Assembly (NCBI RefSeq): GCF_040703125.1
Contig: NZ_CP160035.1
Span: forward strand, 3,892,001-3,956,000
DNA: 64,000 bases
Direction: 5' to 3'
DNA from: Flavobacterium ovatum
Lineage (GTDB): Bacteria; Bacteroidota; Bacteroidia; Flavobacteriales; Flavobacteriaceae
In this document: positions 8,318 to 17,351 of the stretch, one piece after another
Position numbering within the stretch: position 1 is the stretch's first letter
Layout of the letters: each line of letters starts with the position of its first letter
Translations under genes and position numbers: made by a program
Notes under the pieces: model-generated
What the model was told of the DNA's origin: nothing
Seen by the model: the letters and a program-made list of their open reading frames with translations, nothing else
Databases searched by the model: none

Positions 8318-10093
8318 ATGACAACCATAACCAGACTTTTCGACTTTCCCTATTACCAACAAGATAAGTTCAAAAACATTCCAGACGCACTTGTTAGCAA
8401 ACAGAATGGAACTTGGGTCAAAACCTCAACTCAGGAATACATAGCGCAAGCCAATGCTATTTCGAGGGCTTTGTTGCGCATGGGAATTCAAAAAGACGAT
8501 AAAATTGCTGTGATCTCTTCTAGCAATAGAACAGAATGGAATATAATGGATATTGGAATTCTACAAACTGGAGCCCAAAATGTTCCTGTCTATCCTACTA
8601 TTTCGGCAGAAGATTATGAATATATTTTAAATCATTCTGGAGCTAGTTATTGTTTCATTTCGGATGCAGAATTATTTGATAAACTAGATAAAATTAAAGG
8701 AAATGTTCCATTATTAAAAGATATCTATTCTTTTGAGACTATTCCGAATTGTAAAAACTGGAATGAACTCTTGGATTTAGGCGCAGACACCAGCAACCAA
8801 GACGAAGTAGAAGCAAGGAAAAACAATGTCAAAGCAGATGATTTGGCTACTATTATTTATACATCGGGAACTACTGGAAGGCCAAAAGGCGTGATGTTGT
8901 CTCATAACAATATTGTTTCGAATGTATTAGATAGCGCTCCTAGAATTCCTTTTGCTGAAGGAAAAAGTCGTTCTTTAAGCTTCTTGCCTGTTTGTCATAT
9001 TTTTGAGCGAATGCTACTGTACCTATACCAATATTATGGTGTATCAATCTATTTTGGAGAATCTATTGAAAAAATAAGCGATAACATAAAGGAAGTTCAA
9101 CCAACTGTTATGACCGTTGTTCCAAGACTTGTGGAAAAAGTATATGATAAAATATATGCCAAAGGAAACGATCTTACTGGTATCAAACGAAAATTATTTT
9201 TTTGGGCCAATGACTTAGGGTTACGTTATGAACCTTATGGAGCCAACGGATGGTGGTATGAATTTCAACTTAAAATTGCACAGAAACTTATTTTCAGCAA
9301 ATGGAAAGAAGGATTAGGAGGCAAAATTGAATTAATGGTTTCTGGTAGTGCGGCTTTACAACCAAGACTATCCCGTGTTTTTGCAGCTGCCCAAATTCCG
9401 ATAATGGAAGGCTACGGATTATCCGAGACTTCGCCTGTGATTTCGGTAAACGATACGAGAAACAAAGGTTTTAAAGTAGGAACTGTAGGGAAACCTATTC
9501 GAAACGTAGAAATAAAAATCGCAGCCGATGGCGAAATTCTTTGCAAAGGTCCAAACGTTATGTTGGGCTATTACAAAGACGATGCAAAAACTGCCGAAGT
9601 TATTGAGAATGGTTATTTCCATACGGGCGATATCGGTGAAATTGACACCGAAGGCTTTCTTAAAATTACCGATCGTAAAAAAGAGATGTTCAAAACCTCA
9701 GGGGGGAAATACATTGCTCCTCAAATCCTTGAAAATGCGATGAAACAATCTCGTTTCATTGACCAAATTATGGTGATAGGTGACGGACAAAAAATGCCAG
9801 CTGCTTTTATTCAGCCTAATTTTGAATTTGTAAAAGAATGGGCAGTTATTCATAAAATTGATATTGGATCAACTAATGAATCTCTTGTTAGTAACCCAAA
9901 AGTGATAGAACGCATTCAAGAAGAAATCAACGAAATCAATTCCAAATTTGGACATTGGGAACAAATCAAACGTTTTGAATTGACACCTGAAATTTGGTCT
10001 GCAGATAGCGGACACCTTACTCCTACTATGAAACTTAAACGTAAAGTTGTAATGGAGAAGCACAAGGATTTATTTGATAAAATTTATAAATGA
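8318..10093 (+). CDS. Long-chain-fatty-acid--CoA ligase (AMP-forming)
   Basis: 591 residues, the length of FadD15/ACSL-like bacterial ligases. Activates fatty acids to acyl-CoA through an acyl-AMP intermediate, feeding beta-oxidation and lipid synthesis. Motifs: P-loop IIYTSGTTGRPKGVMLSHNN (~184-203), A5 motif GYGLSETSP (~364-372), A7 YFHTGDIGEID (~430-440), A8 ITDRKKEMFKTSGGKYIAPQ (~446-465). No transmembrane segment. It precedes the MarR/fadN/fadA/acyl-CoA dehydrogenase operon in the same direction but is separated by about 640 bp, so it is part of the pathway but probably has its own promoter. Confidence 0.93.
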   Translation: MTTITRLFDFPYYQQDKFKNIPDALVSKQNGTWVKTSTQEYIAQANAISRALLRMGIQKDDKIAVISSSNRTEWNIMDIGILQTGAQNVPVYPTISAEDYEYILNHSGASYCFISDAELFDKLDKIKGNVPLLKDIYSFETIPNCKNWNELLDLGADTSNQDEVEARKNNVKADDLATIIYTSGTTGRPKGVMLSHNNIVSNVLDSAPRIPFAEGKSRSLSFLPVCHIFERMLLYLYQYYGVSIYFGESIEKISDNIKEVQPTVMTVVPRLVEKVYDKIYAKGNDLTGIKRKLFFWANDLGLRYEPYGANGWWYEFQLKIAQKLIFSKWKEGLGGKIELMVSGSAALQPRLSRVFAAAQIPIMEGYGLSETSPVISVNDTRNKGFKVGTVGKPIRNVEIKIAADGEILCKGPNVMLGYYKDDAKTAEVIENGYFHTGDIGEIDTEGFLKITDRKKEMFKTSGGKYIAPQILENAMKQSRFIDQIMVIGDGQKMPAAFIQPNFEFVKEWAVIHKIDIGSTNESLVSNPKVIERIQEEINEINSKFGHWEQIKRFELTPEIWSADSGHLTPTMKLKRKVVMEKHKDLFDKIYK

Positions 10094-10687
10094 TTTTTTA
10101 TGCTAATGTCTAAGCTATTGGAATTAGTACTTTAATTATAAAGGCAGTACGAGTACAAAGTGTTTAAATTAAGATTTGTACTGTACTTATTTAAGTTTTT
10201 TGATTAACTATTTCTGATTGAAGAATACCTCTAAGGGAAAATTTATAGTAATAGTATCGTTTTAATAACTGCGTGCAATTAGTTTTACTCTCAATAACCT
10301 TATAACTAAATTCCTTTGAATAAGTAGAAAAGAATACGGTAAGTTATGACAAACGATTAAATTGACTATACGGTTATTCCCCCTACTATTCATGTTTTTA
10401 TAAGTTTTGACTTTTGAGAAAATTGTAGTTCTTAATCGAATTTATGCGAAGGTGGTAGCGACATCCTGCCTCGTCCCCGATAGCTATCGGGGTTACGGAG
10501 GGACACTCCAAAAAAACACAGAACAAAGCCATTTCATCTCTACTCGATGACTTACTATAATTTACAAATAGCCTTAGTTGTGATTACTTCATTCACGGAA
10601 TCAAAGTCACTTTTTAATTTTTCTTTATAAAAAGTATATCCATTTTAAACATTCGGCTGTTTTAACAAAAAAATAATACCAATTTAT
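10094..10687. other. Non-coding gap with an 18-bp perfect palindrome
   Basis: No coding ORF. The notable item is CCCCGATAGCTATCGGGG at 10475-10492, perfectly self-complementary, inside a block (10450-10510) with GTAGCGACATCCTGCC and GGAGGGACACTCC that looks like a decayed member of the dispersed hairpin repeat. A possible degenerate REP-like string (GTGATTACTTC) lies near 10577. Confidence 0.5.
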
Positions 10688-10719
10688 TATGCGTGCATAG
10701 TATTTTTTTCTTATATTTG
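10688..10719 (+). promoter_or_regulatory. Probable promoter and operator of the marR-fad operon
   Basis: TATATTTG at 10712-10719 fits the Bacteroidota -7 consensus TAnnTTTG and lies 17 bp before the MarR start codon. Just upstream is the dyad TATGC-GT-GCATA (10688-10699), positioned over the -20 to -33 region, where a MarR-type dimer could bind and block the polymerase. No good -33 TTG is visible. Operator role is inference. Confidence 0.5.
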
Positions 10720-10736
10720 AAAGACTTACTACCCTT

Positions 10737-11204
10737 ATGAAAGATAAAACGATAGATTATATCCTTAGAGCCACCTGGCAGGCCATTTCTAGAATGTACA
10801 ATGAAGAGGCTTTAAAGTATGGTGGCACCATGGCAACAGGGTTTGCCTTGTTAAGCATGGATAAAGAAAAAGGAACTCCCTCAACTTCCTTGGGGCCTAA
10901 AATGGGTATGGAAGCAACAAGCTTAACCCGAACGCTAAAATCCATGCAAGAAAAAGGACTCATCGAGCGAAAAAAAAATCCTGATGATGGTCGTGGCGTA
11001 CTGATTTTTCTAACCGAAGATGGAAAAGAAAAAAGAGCTATTTCAAGGGAAAACGTAATGAAATTTAACGATACAATAAGACAACATATTCCAGCAGAAA
11101 AACTTCAACATTTTATTGAAGTGGCGGAAACTATCAACGAATTAATTCAAAATAAAACTATTTTTAATCAAACCGAAAAAACTGAAAATGAAACGCACAA
11201 TTAA
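10737..11204 (+). CDS. MarR-family transcriptional regulator of the fatty-acid degradation operon
   Basis: 155 residues with a MarR winged-helix core: helix-rich start ILRATWQAISRMYNEEALKYG, DNA-recognition region LGPKMGMEATSLTRTLKSMQ (~55-74), then the wing ERKKNPDDGRGVLIFLTEDGK (~80-100) with the typical D-x-R. C-terminal dimerisation helices follow. Its last codons overlap the fadN-type gene by 17 bp, showing translational coupling. By context it most likely senses an acyl-CoA or fatty acid and represses the operon, including itself; the ligand is not determinable from sequence. Confidence 0.9.
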   Translation: MKDKTIDYILRATWQAISRMYNEEALKYGGTMATGFALLSMDKEKGTPSTSLGPKMGMEATSLTRTLKSMQEKGLIERKKNPDDGRGVLIFLTEDGKEKRAISRENVMKFNDTIRQHIPAEKLQHFIEVAETINELIQNKTIFNQTEKTENETHN

Positions 11205-13578
11205 AAAAGTTGCAGTAATAGGATCAGGAATTATGGGTTCTGGCATTGCCTGTCATTTTGCCAACATTGGTATCGAAGTCTTACTTCTGGACATCCTTCC
11301 TAGAGAACTTACTGAAAGTGAAACAAAAAAAGGACTAACATTAGAGTCGCAATCAGTACGCAATCGCGTGGTCAATGAACATTTGGCAAACGCATTGAAA
11401 TCTAAACCGTCTCCTATTTATAGTTCAAAATTTGCAAGTCGCATTACCACTGGAAATACCACCGACGATATGGCTAAAATTGCCAAAGTCGACTGGATTA
11501 TTGAAGTGGTGGTTGAACGATTGGACATCAAGAAATTAGTTTTTGAACAAATTGAAAAATTTAGAAAACCTGGAACTTTGGTAACATCCAATACGTCTGG
11601 GATTCCGATTCACTTTATGAGTGAAGGACGTTCAGACGATTTTCAAAAGCATTTCTGTGGAACTCACTTTTTTAACCCAGCGCGTTATTTAAAGTTATTC
11701 GAAATCATTCCTGGACCGCTAACGTCTCCAGAAGTTTTGGACTTCCTTACTATATATGGAGAGAAATTCTTGGGAAAAACTTCGGTTTTGGCTAAAGACA
11801 CTCCTGCTTTTATTGGAAACCGAATTGGAATATTCGGAATTCAGAGTTTATTCCATTTGGTAAAAGAAATGGATTTGACGGTAGAAGAAATTGATAAACT
11901 AACAGGTCCTGTGATTGGTCGTCCTAAGTCGGCTACTTTTAGAACCGTAGATGTTGTTGGACTAGATACTTTGGTACACGTTGCCAACGGAATCTACGAA
12001 AACTGCCCTGATGACGAGCAACACGCTTTGTTTCAACTGCCAGATTTCATCAATACCATGATGGAAAAAAAATGGTTGGGAAGCAAAACAGGACAAGGAT
12101 TTTACAAAAAAGAAGGGAAAGAGATTTTAACACTTGACCTTAACACTTTAGAATACAGAGCTGCCAAAAGAGCTTCTTTTGCGACACTCGAATTGACAAA
12201 AACAATTGACAAACCTATAAATCGCTTCAAAGTACTTGTAAAAGGTACAGACAAAGCAGGAACTTTTTACCGCAAAAGTTTTGCGGGCCTTTTTGCCTAT
12301 GTTTCTAATCGTGTCCCGGAAATTTCAAACGAACTATTTAAAATCGACGATGCTATGAAGGCTGGTTTCGGTTGGGAAAATGGTCCTTTTGAGATTTGGG
12401 ACACCATTGGAGTAGAAAAAGGAATCGAAATGATGAAAGCCGAAGGTCTTGAACCTGCAGCTTGGGTTACAGATATGATTGCATCTGGAAACACAAGTTT
12501 TTATACTATTAAAGAAGGAGCCACTTATTTTTACAACCTTCCGACTAAAAAACAAGAAAAAGTACCTGGACAAGATGCATTTATCATCCTGAATAACATT
12601 CGCGAAAGCAAAAAAGTTTGGAGCAATAGCGGTGCCATCATCCAAGATTTGGGTGACGGAATCTTAAATATTGAGTTCCAATCGAAAATGAATACCATTG
12701 GCGGTGATGTTTTACAAGCCATCAATAAAGGAATTGACCTTGCCGAAAAAGAATATTCTGGCTTAGTTATCGGAAACCAAGCCGCTAATTTCTCTGTAGG
12801 TGCGAATATCGGAATGATATTTATGATGGCAGTTGAACAAGAATACGAAGAATTGAATATGGCAATCAAAACGTTCCAAGATACGATGATGCGAGTGCGT
12901 TATTCTAGTATTCCTGTTGTAGTAGCACCACACGGAATGACGTTTGGTGGTGGATGCGAAATGAGTTTACACGCTGACAAGGTGGTAGCGGCAGCTGAAA
13001 CCTATATGGGATTGGTTGAATTTGGTGTTGGAGTCCTTCCTGGTGGAGGTGGTTCGAAAGAAATGGCGTTGCGAGCATCTGATTTATTTCATAAAAATGA
13101 TGTGGAGTTGAATGTATTGCAAGAATATTTCTTGACGATTGCTATGGCAAAAGTTTCGACTTCTGGATATGAAGCTTTTGATACTGGATTGCTGCAAAAA
13201 GGAAAAGATAGTATTGTAGTTAACAAAGACCGTCAAATTGCAGAAGCTAAAAAACACGCCTTAATCATGGCGGAAGCAGGTTACACACAACCGATTCGCC
13301 GTACAGATGTAAAAGTTTTAGGTAAACAAGCTTTAGGAATGTTCTTAGTTGGAACAGACCAAATGGCAGCCGGAAGTTACATCTCTGAACACGATAAAAA
13401 AATTGCTAATAAACTTGCCTATGTTATGGCGGGTGGTGATTTATCTGAAGCTACAATGGTATCCGAACAATATCTTTTGGATTTAGAAAGAGAAGCGTTC
13501 CTTTCCCTATGTACCGAAAGAAAAACATTGGAACGTATACAGCATATGTTGAAAACAGGGAAACCGTTGCGTAATTAA
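11188..13578 (+). CDS. fadN: 3-hydroxyacyl-CoA dehydrogenase / enoyl-CoA hydratase, FadN type
   Basis: 796 residues. Bifunctional beta-oxidation enzyme with the dehydrogenase first: Rossmann motif VAVIGSGIMGSGIACHFANI (~9-28), then THFFNPARYLKLFEIIPG (~162-179) with the catalytic His of hydroxyacyl-CoA dehydrogenases, C-terminal HAD domain containing TGQGFYKKEG (~300), a second HAD_C-like segment around 350-440, and a crotonase domain at ~490-690 (NFSVGANIGMIFM, HGMTFGGGCEMSLHAD, EFGVGVLPGGGGSKEMA). The order dehydrogenase-then-hydratase and the length match Bacillus FadN rather than E. coli FadB. It is translationally coupled to the MarR gene and followed by fadA after 90 bp. Confidence 0.93.
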   Translation: MKRTIKKVAVIGSGIMGSGIACHFANIGIEVLLLDILPRELTESETKKGLTLESQSVRNRVVNEHLANALKSKPSPIYSSKFASRITTGNTTDDMAKIAKVDWIIEVVVERLDIKKLVFEQIEKFRKPGTLVTSNTSGIPIHFMSEGRSDDFQKHFCGTHFFNPARYLKLFEIIPGPLTSPEVLDFLTIYGEKFLGKTSVLAKDTPAFIGNRIGIFGIQSLFHLVKEMDLTVEEIDKLTGPVIGRPKSATFRTVDVVGLDTLVHVANGIYENCPDDEQHALFQLPDFINTMMEKKWLGSKTGQGFYKKEGKEILTLDLNTLEYRAAKRASFATLELTKTIDKPINRFKVLVKGTDKAGTFYRKSFAGLFAYVSNRVPEISNELFKIDDAMKAGFGWENGPFEIWDTIGVEKGIEMMKAEGLEPAAWVTDMIASGNTSFYTIKEGATYFYNLPTKKQEKVPGQDAFIILNNIRESKKVWSNSGAIIQDLGDGILNIEFQSKMNTIGGDVLQAINKGIDLAEKEYSGLVIGNQAANFSVGANIGMIFMMAVEQEYEELNMAIKTFQDTMMRVRYSSIPVVVAPHGMTFGGGCEMSLHADKVVAAAETYMGLVEFGVGVLPGGGGSKEMALRASDLFHKNDVELNVLQEYFLTIAMAKVSTSGYEAFDTGLLQKGKDSIVVNKDRQIAEAKKHALIMAEAGYTQPIRRTDVKVLGKQALGMFLVGTDQMAAGSYISEHDKKIANKLAYVMAGGDLSEATMVSEQYLLDLEREAFLSLCTERKTLERIQHMLKTGKPLRN

Positions 13579-13668
13579 AAAAAGAACCAAGAAGCTAGAG
13601 CAAAGAACCAAGATTTAGTCAAACTAAACTCTTTTTTCTTTATTCTTTCCTCTATTATCTAAAATCAA

Positions 13669-14850
13669 ATGAAAACAGCCTATATAGTAAAAGCATACAG
13701 AACCGCAGTGGGGAAAGCTCCAAAGGGCGTGTTCCGATTTAAAAGACCAGATGAGCTGGCAGCAGAAACCATCGAGTACATGATGAATGAGTTGCCTGAT
13801 TTTGACAAAACTCGTATTGACGATGTCATGGTAGGAAATGCCATGCCTGAAGCAGAACAAGGATTGAATGTTGCACGTTTAATTTCGTTAATGGCATTGA
13901 AAATTGAGGATGTTCCTGGTGTAACCGTAAACAGATATTGCGCCTCTGGAATTGAAACTATCGGAATGGCGACTGCCAAAATCCAATCGGGAATGGCAGA
14001 TTGCATAATTGCAGGTGGTGCCGAAAGCATGAGTTACATTCCAATGGGAGGTTACAAACCAACTCCAGATTACGCAGTTGCCAAAGCAGGAAACGAAGAT
14101 TACTACTGGGGAATGGGATTAACAGCCGAAGCGGTAGCCAAACAATTCAATGTATCACGAGAAGACCAAGATTTATTTGCCTTTAATTCCCACCAAAAAG
14201 CTCTAAAAGCACAGGCTGAGGGAAAATTTGACAAACAGATCGTTCCTATTACTGTTGATGAAACGTTTATTAATGGGAATGGAAAAAAAGAAACTAGATC
14301 TTATACTGTTACTAAAGACGAAGGACCAAGAGCCGATACTTCGGTTGAAGCACTAGCAAGATTAAGACCTGTTTTTGCTGCTGATGGTAGCGTAACCGCA
14401 GGAACCTCATCACAAATGAGTGATGGTGCCGCTTTTGTCTTAATCATGAGCGAAGAAATGGTCAAAGAATTAAATCTTGAACCGATAGCTCGATTAGTAA
14501 GCTATGCCTCGGCAGGTGTAGAACCTAAAATCATGGGAATCGGACCTGTAAAAGCGATTCCAAAAGCCTTGAAGCAAGCTGGATTACAACAGAAAGATAT
14601 TGATTTAATTGAACTAAACGAAGCATTTGCTTCACAGTCATTGGCCGTAATTCGCGAATTAGGATTGAATCCAGACATCGTCAATGTCAACGGAGGTGCG
14701 ATTGCGCTTGGACATCCACTTGGTTGTACAGGAGCTAAACTTTCTGTTCAATTGTTTGACGAAATGAAACGCCGTGGTAACAAGTACGGAATGGTAACCA
14801 TGTGCGTAGGAACAGGACAAGGAGCTGCAGGGATTTATGAGTTGTTGTAG
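13669..14850 (+). CDS. fadA: Acetyl-CoA acyltransferase (3-ketoacyl-CoA thiolase)
   Basis: 393 residues. Performs the thiolytic last step of beta-oxidation. The nucleophilic cysteine is in VNRYCASGIETIGMA (~residue 90). The C-terminal catalytic motifs are ELNEAFASQ, NVNGGAIALGHPLGCTGA (His ~350) and the proton-donor cysteine in MCVGTGQGAAG (~380). Cytoplasmic tetramer in the family. The 90-bp gap from fadN contains a purine-rich AAGAACCAAGA repeat and a T-rich tract. The four-helix-bundle gene follows after 65 bp. Confidence 0.95.
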   Translation: MKTAYIVKAYRTAVGKAPKGVFRFKRPDELAAETIEYMMNELPDFDKTRIDDVMVGNAMPEAEQGLNVARLISLMALKIEDVPGVTVNRYCASGIETIGMATAKIQSGMADCIIAGGAESMSYIPMGGYKPTPDYAVAKAGNEDYYWGMGLTAEAVAKQFNVSREDQDLFAFNSHQKALKAQAEGKFDKQIVPITVDETFINGNGKKETRSYTVTKDEGPRADTSVEALARLRPVFAADGSVTAGTSSQMSDGAAFVLIMSEEMVKELNLEPIARLVSYASAGVEPKIMGIGPVKAIPKALKQAGLQQKDIDLIELNEAFASQSLAVIRELGLNPDIVNVNGGAIALGHPLGCTGAKLSVQLFDEMKRRGNKYGMVTMCVGTGQGAAGIYELL

Positions 14851-14886
14851 AATAAGAAAATAGAGAAGAGAAAATAGAGAAGAGAT
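14851..14886 (+). repeat. Left inverted-repeat flank of the four-helix-bundle gene
   Basis: Purine-rich block AATAAGAAAATAGAGAAGAG then AAAATAGAG. It is the imperfect reverse complement of the pyrimidine-rich block after the gene (15271-15307), with shared cores AAGAAAATAGA and GAAAATAGAG. Confidence 0.55.
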
Positions 14887-14915
14887 TAGACAGAATAGTA
14901 AATAGACATCAAAAC

Positions 14916-15269
14916 ATGACTCGACATAATTATAAAAACTTAAAAATATGGCAATTGGGAATCCAAATTGCAAATGATATTTCGGATGTATTATTAGAAT
15001 TTCCAGTTCATGAAAGATATGATTTGAGTTCCCAAATTAGCCGTTGTTCAGTTTCTGTACCGAGTAATATTGCAGAAGGTTCTTCTAGAACTGACAAATC
15101 ATTTAGTCACTTTATTGACATTTCTCTTGGTTCTTCTTTTGAATTAAACACACAACTTATCATAGCTAAGTATAGACAATATATTAACGAAATAACCTTT
15201 AACCATTTAGAAACTAAAATAGAAGAATTCCAAAGAATGACCATGTCATTTCAAAATAACCTCAAGTAG
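14916..15269 (+). CDS. Four-helix-bundle protein (S23 / 23S-rRNA-intervening-sequence family), copy 1
   Basis: 117 residues. Small all-helical protein beginning MTRHNYKNLKIWQLGIQIAN, with the family-typical stretch RYDLSSQISRCSVSVPSNIA followed by EGSSRTDKSFSHFIDISLGS (~35-75). The family was first described from ORFs inside 23S rRNA intervening sequences and is related to Avd accessory proteins of diversity-generating retroelements; it forms pentameric or higher-order helical bundles, function unknown. Here it interrupts the fadA - acyl-CoA dehydrogenase gene pair and is bracketed by imperfect inverted repeats. No reverse transcriptase or rRNA gene is nearby. Confidence 0.88.
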   Translation: MTRHNYKNLKIWQLGIQIANDISDVLLEFPVHERYDLSSQISRCSVSVPSNIAEGSSRTDKSFSHFIDISLGSSFELNTQLIIAKYRQYINEITFNHLETKIEEFQRMTMSFQNNLK

Positions 15270-15270
15270 G

Positions 15271-15307
15271 CTCTATTTTCTATTCTCTTTATTCTATTTT
15301 CTTTAAT
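15271..15307 (+). repeat. Right inverted-repeat flank of the four-helix-bundle gene
   Basis: Pyrimidine-rich block CTCTATTTTCTATTCTCTTT then ATTCTATTTTCTTTAAT, complementary in inverse orientation to the block at 14851-14886. It starts 2 bp after the stop codon and ends 14 bp before the acyl-CoA dehydrogenase start. Confidence 0.55.
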
Positions 15308-15320
15308 AAAAAATTACCCA

Positions 15321-17111
15321 ATGAGCGACATAACCAGAGGAGGACAATTTATTGTAAAAGAAACCAAGTGTGAATCTATTTTTACACCCGAAGATTTTAA
15401 TGAAGAGCAAATTATGATGCGGGACACCGTAAAAGAGTTTGTTGACAAAGAACTATGGGCACACAAAGCCCGTTTTGAACAAAAAGATTACGCCTATACC
15501 GAAGAATGTATGAAAAAAGCGGGAGACTTAGGTTTCTTGAGTATTTCGGTGCCTGAAGCCTATGGTGGAATGGGAATGTCATTTGTGAATACCGTTTTGG
15601 TATGTGATTATATTTCTGGAGCAACAGGTTCGTTTTCTACTGCTTTTGGAGCACATACAGGAATTGGAACGATGCCAATCACCCTTTACGGAACCGAAGA
15701 ACAAAAGCAAAAATACGTTCCTAAACTAGCTACTGGAGAATGGTTTGGCGCTTACTGCTTAACTGAACCAGGCGCAGGATCGGATGCAAATTCAGGAAAA
15801 ACAAAGGCTGTTCTTTCTGAGGACGGTACCCATTATAAAATCACAGGACAAAAAATGTGGATTTCCAATGCGGGATTCTGTAGCTTGTTTATTCTTTTTG
15901 CTCGAATAGGAGATGATAAAAACATTACTGGTTTTATTGTCGAAAATGATGCATCCAATGGTATTACGATGAATGAAGAAGAACATAAATTGGGAATTCG
16001 TGCCTCTTCTACTCGACAAGTTTTCTTTAATGAAACAGTAGTACCTGTGGGAAATATGTTATCTGAAAGAGGAAACGGTTTTAAAATTGCCATGAATGCA
16101 CTGAATGTAGGACGTATCAAACTGGCTGCCGCTTGCTTGGATGCGCAACGAAGAGTGATTTCGGGTTCTGTAAAATATTCAAATGAAAGAGAACAGTTTA
16201 ATACTCCTATTTCTAAGTTTGGGGCTATTCGATATAAACTAGCCGAAATTGCAACCTCTTGTTATGCGGGAGAAAGTGCCACTTATAGAGCTGCCAAAGA
16301 CATTGAAGATCGTATTGCTGCTCGTGAAGCCGAAGGTATATCGCATCAAGAAGCCGAATTGAAAGGGGTTGAGGAATATGCAATTGAATGTTCCATCTTG
16401 AAAGTAGCCGTTTCTGAAGACATTCAAAATTGTGCTGATGAGGGAATCCAAATCTTTGGTGGAATGGGATTTTCTGAAGATACCCCAATGGAATCTGCTT
16501 GGCGTGATGCTCGCATTGCTCGTATCTATGAAGGGACAAACGAAATCAACCGAATGCTGTCTGTAGGTATGTTGATCAAAAAAGCCATGAAAGGTCACGT
16601 TGACTTACTAGGTCCTGCTACCAAAGTAGGAGAAGAATTACTGGGAATTCCATCCTTTGATGCTCCAGACTATTCAGAGTTATTCTCGGAAGAGAAAGAA
16701 ATGATTGCCAAATTGAAAAAAGTATTCTTAATGGTCGCTGGTAGTGCCGTTCAAAAATACGGACCCGATTTAGATTCTCATCAACAACTTTTAATGGCTG
16801 CTGCTGATATCTTGATCGAAGTCTATATGGCTGAAAGTACTATTTTGAGAACAGAAAAAATGGCTAAAAAAGAAGGTAACGACAAAGTCAAAGAACAAAT
16901 CGCTATGGCGCAGTTGTACTTGTACAAAGCCGTAGATATTATTGCTCAAAGAGGTAAGGAAAGTATCATTTCGTTTGCTGAAGGCGATGAACAACGCATG
17001 ATGCTTATGGGATTGAAACGATTTACAAAATACACTAATATGCCTAATATTGTAGCATTAAGACACACTATTGCATCTAAGCTAATTGACGAAAACCAAT
17101 ATTGTTTTTAG
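15321..17111 (+). CDS. Acyl-CoA dehydrogenase
   Basis: 596 residues, longer than the ~380-residue classical enzymes because of an extra C-terminal helical extension (~residues 435-596), as in VLCAD/FadE-type bacterial enzymes. FAD-dependent first step of beta-oxidation. Motifs: AYCLTEPGAGSDANSGKT (~144-161), KITGQKMWISNAGFCSLFIL (~173-192, FAD binding), RIYEGTNEINRMLSVGMLIK (~397-416) with a catalytic-type Glu in YEGT. Transcribed with marR-fadN-fadA; this completes a full beta-oxidation spiral (ligase upstream, dehydrogenase, hydratase/HAD, thiolase). Confidence 0.93.
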   Translation: MSDITRGGQFIVKETKCESIFTPEDFNEEQIMMRDTVKEFVDKELWAHKARFEQKDYAYTEECMKKAGDLGFLSISVPEAYGGMGMSFVNTVLVCDYISGATGSFSTAFGAHTGIGTMPITLYGTEEQKQKYVPKLATGEWFGAYCLTEPGAGSDANSGKTKAVLSEDGTHYKITGQKMWISNAGFCSLFILFARIGDDKNITGFIVENDASNGITMNEEEHKLGIRASSTRQVFFNETVVPVGNMLSERGNGFKIAMNALNVGRIKLAAACLDAQRRVISGSVKYSNEREQFNTPISKFGAIRYKLAEIATSCYAGESATYRAAKDIEDRIAAREAEGISHQEAELKGVEEYAIECSILKVAVSEDIQNCADEGIQIFGGMGFSEDTPMESAWRDARIARIYEGTNEINRMLSVGMLIKKAMKGHVDLLGPATKVGEELLGIPSFDAPDYSELFSEEKEMIAKLKKVFLMVAGSAVQKYGPDLDSHQQLLMAAADILIEVYMAESTILRTEKMAKKEGNDKVKEQIAMAQLYLYKAVDIIAQRGKESIISFAEGDEQRMMLMGLKRFTKYTNMPNIVALRHTIASKLIDENQYCF

Positions 17112-17141
17112 GCAAATATATTCGCTAAAATAAGTTATAAA

Positions 17142-17173
17142 AAAACCGCAATCATTAAGTTGATTGCGGTTTT
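17142..17173. terminator. Intrinsic terminator of the fad operon (bidirectional)
   Basis: 13-bp stem AAAACCGCAATCA / TGATTGCGGTTTT with loop TTAAGT, A-run before and T-run after; 30 bp after the acyl-CoA dehydrogenase stop. It can also serve the opposing usp gene transcripts. Confidence 0.9.
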
Positions 17174-17186
17174 CAATTTTATATCT

Positions 17187-17314
17187 TGTCCCGTCCTGAA
17201 ATAGCGATACACAAAAAGTATCCTTATGGAAAAACATGAAGAAACACGCTATGTTAAGCGAACGCAAAAAGATTACTCAATGTCTGTCCCATCCTGAAAT
17301 AGCGATACACAAAA
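17187..17314 (+). mobile_element. IS3-family-like insertion sequence remnant (two direct copies of an end)
   Basis: The 30-bp unit TGTCCCGTCCTGAAATAGCG + ATACACAAAA occurs at 17187-17216 and again, with one change, at 17285-17314 in the same orientation. Between them an ATG at 17226 begins MEKHEETRYVKRTQKDYSMS, which I recognise as the start of flavobacterial IS3-type OrfA; it is cut off where the second copy starts (stop at 17295). The simplest reading is left ends of two IS copies with the rest deleted. Element identity is from memory of related sequences. Confidence 0.55.
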
Positions 17315-17351
17315 GCAACTTTTAAAAGATACCTCAAAATCTTTTAAATCC

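Noticed and set aside
14916..15269. Part of a diversity-generating retroelement (Avd-like accessory gene)
   Set aside because: The protein fits the four-helix-bundle family, but there is no reverse transcriptase, template repeat or variable repeat nearby, so only the family is reported.
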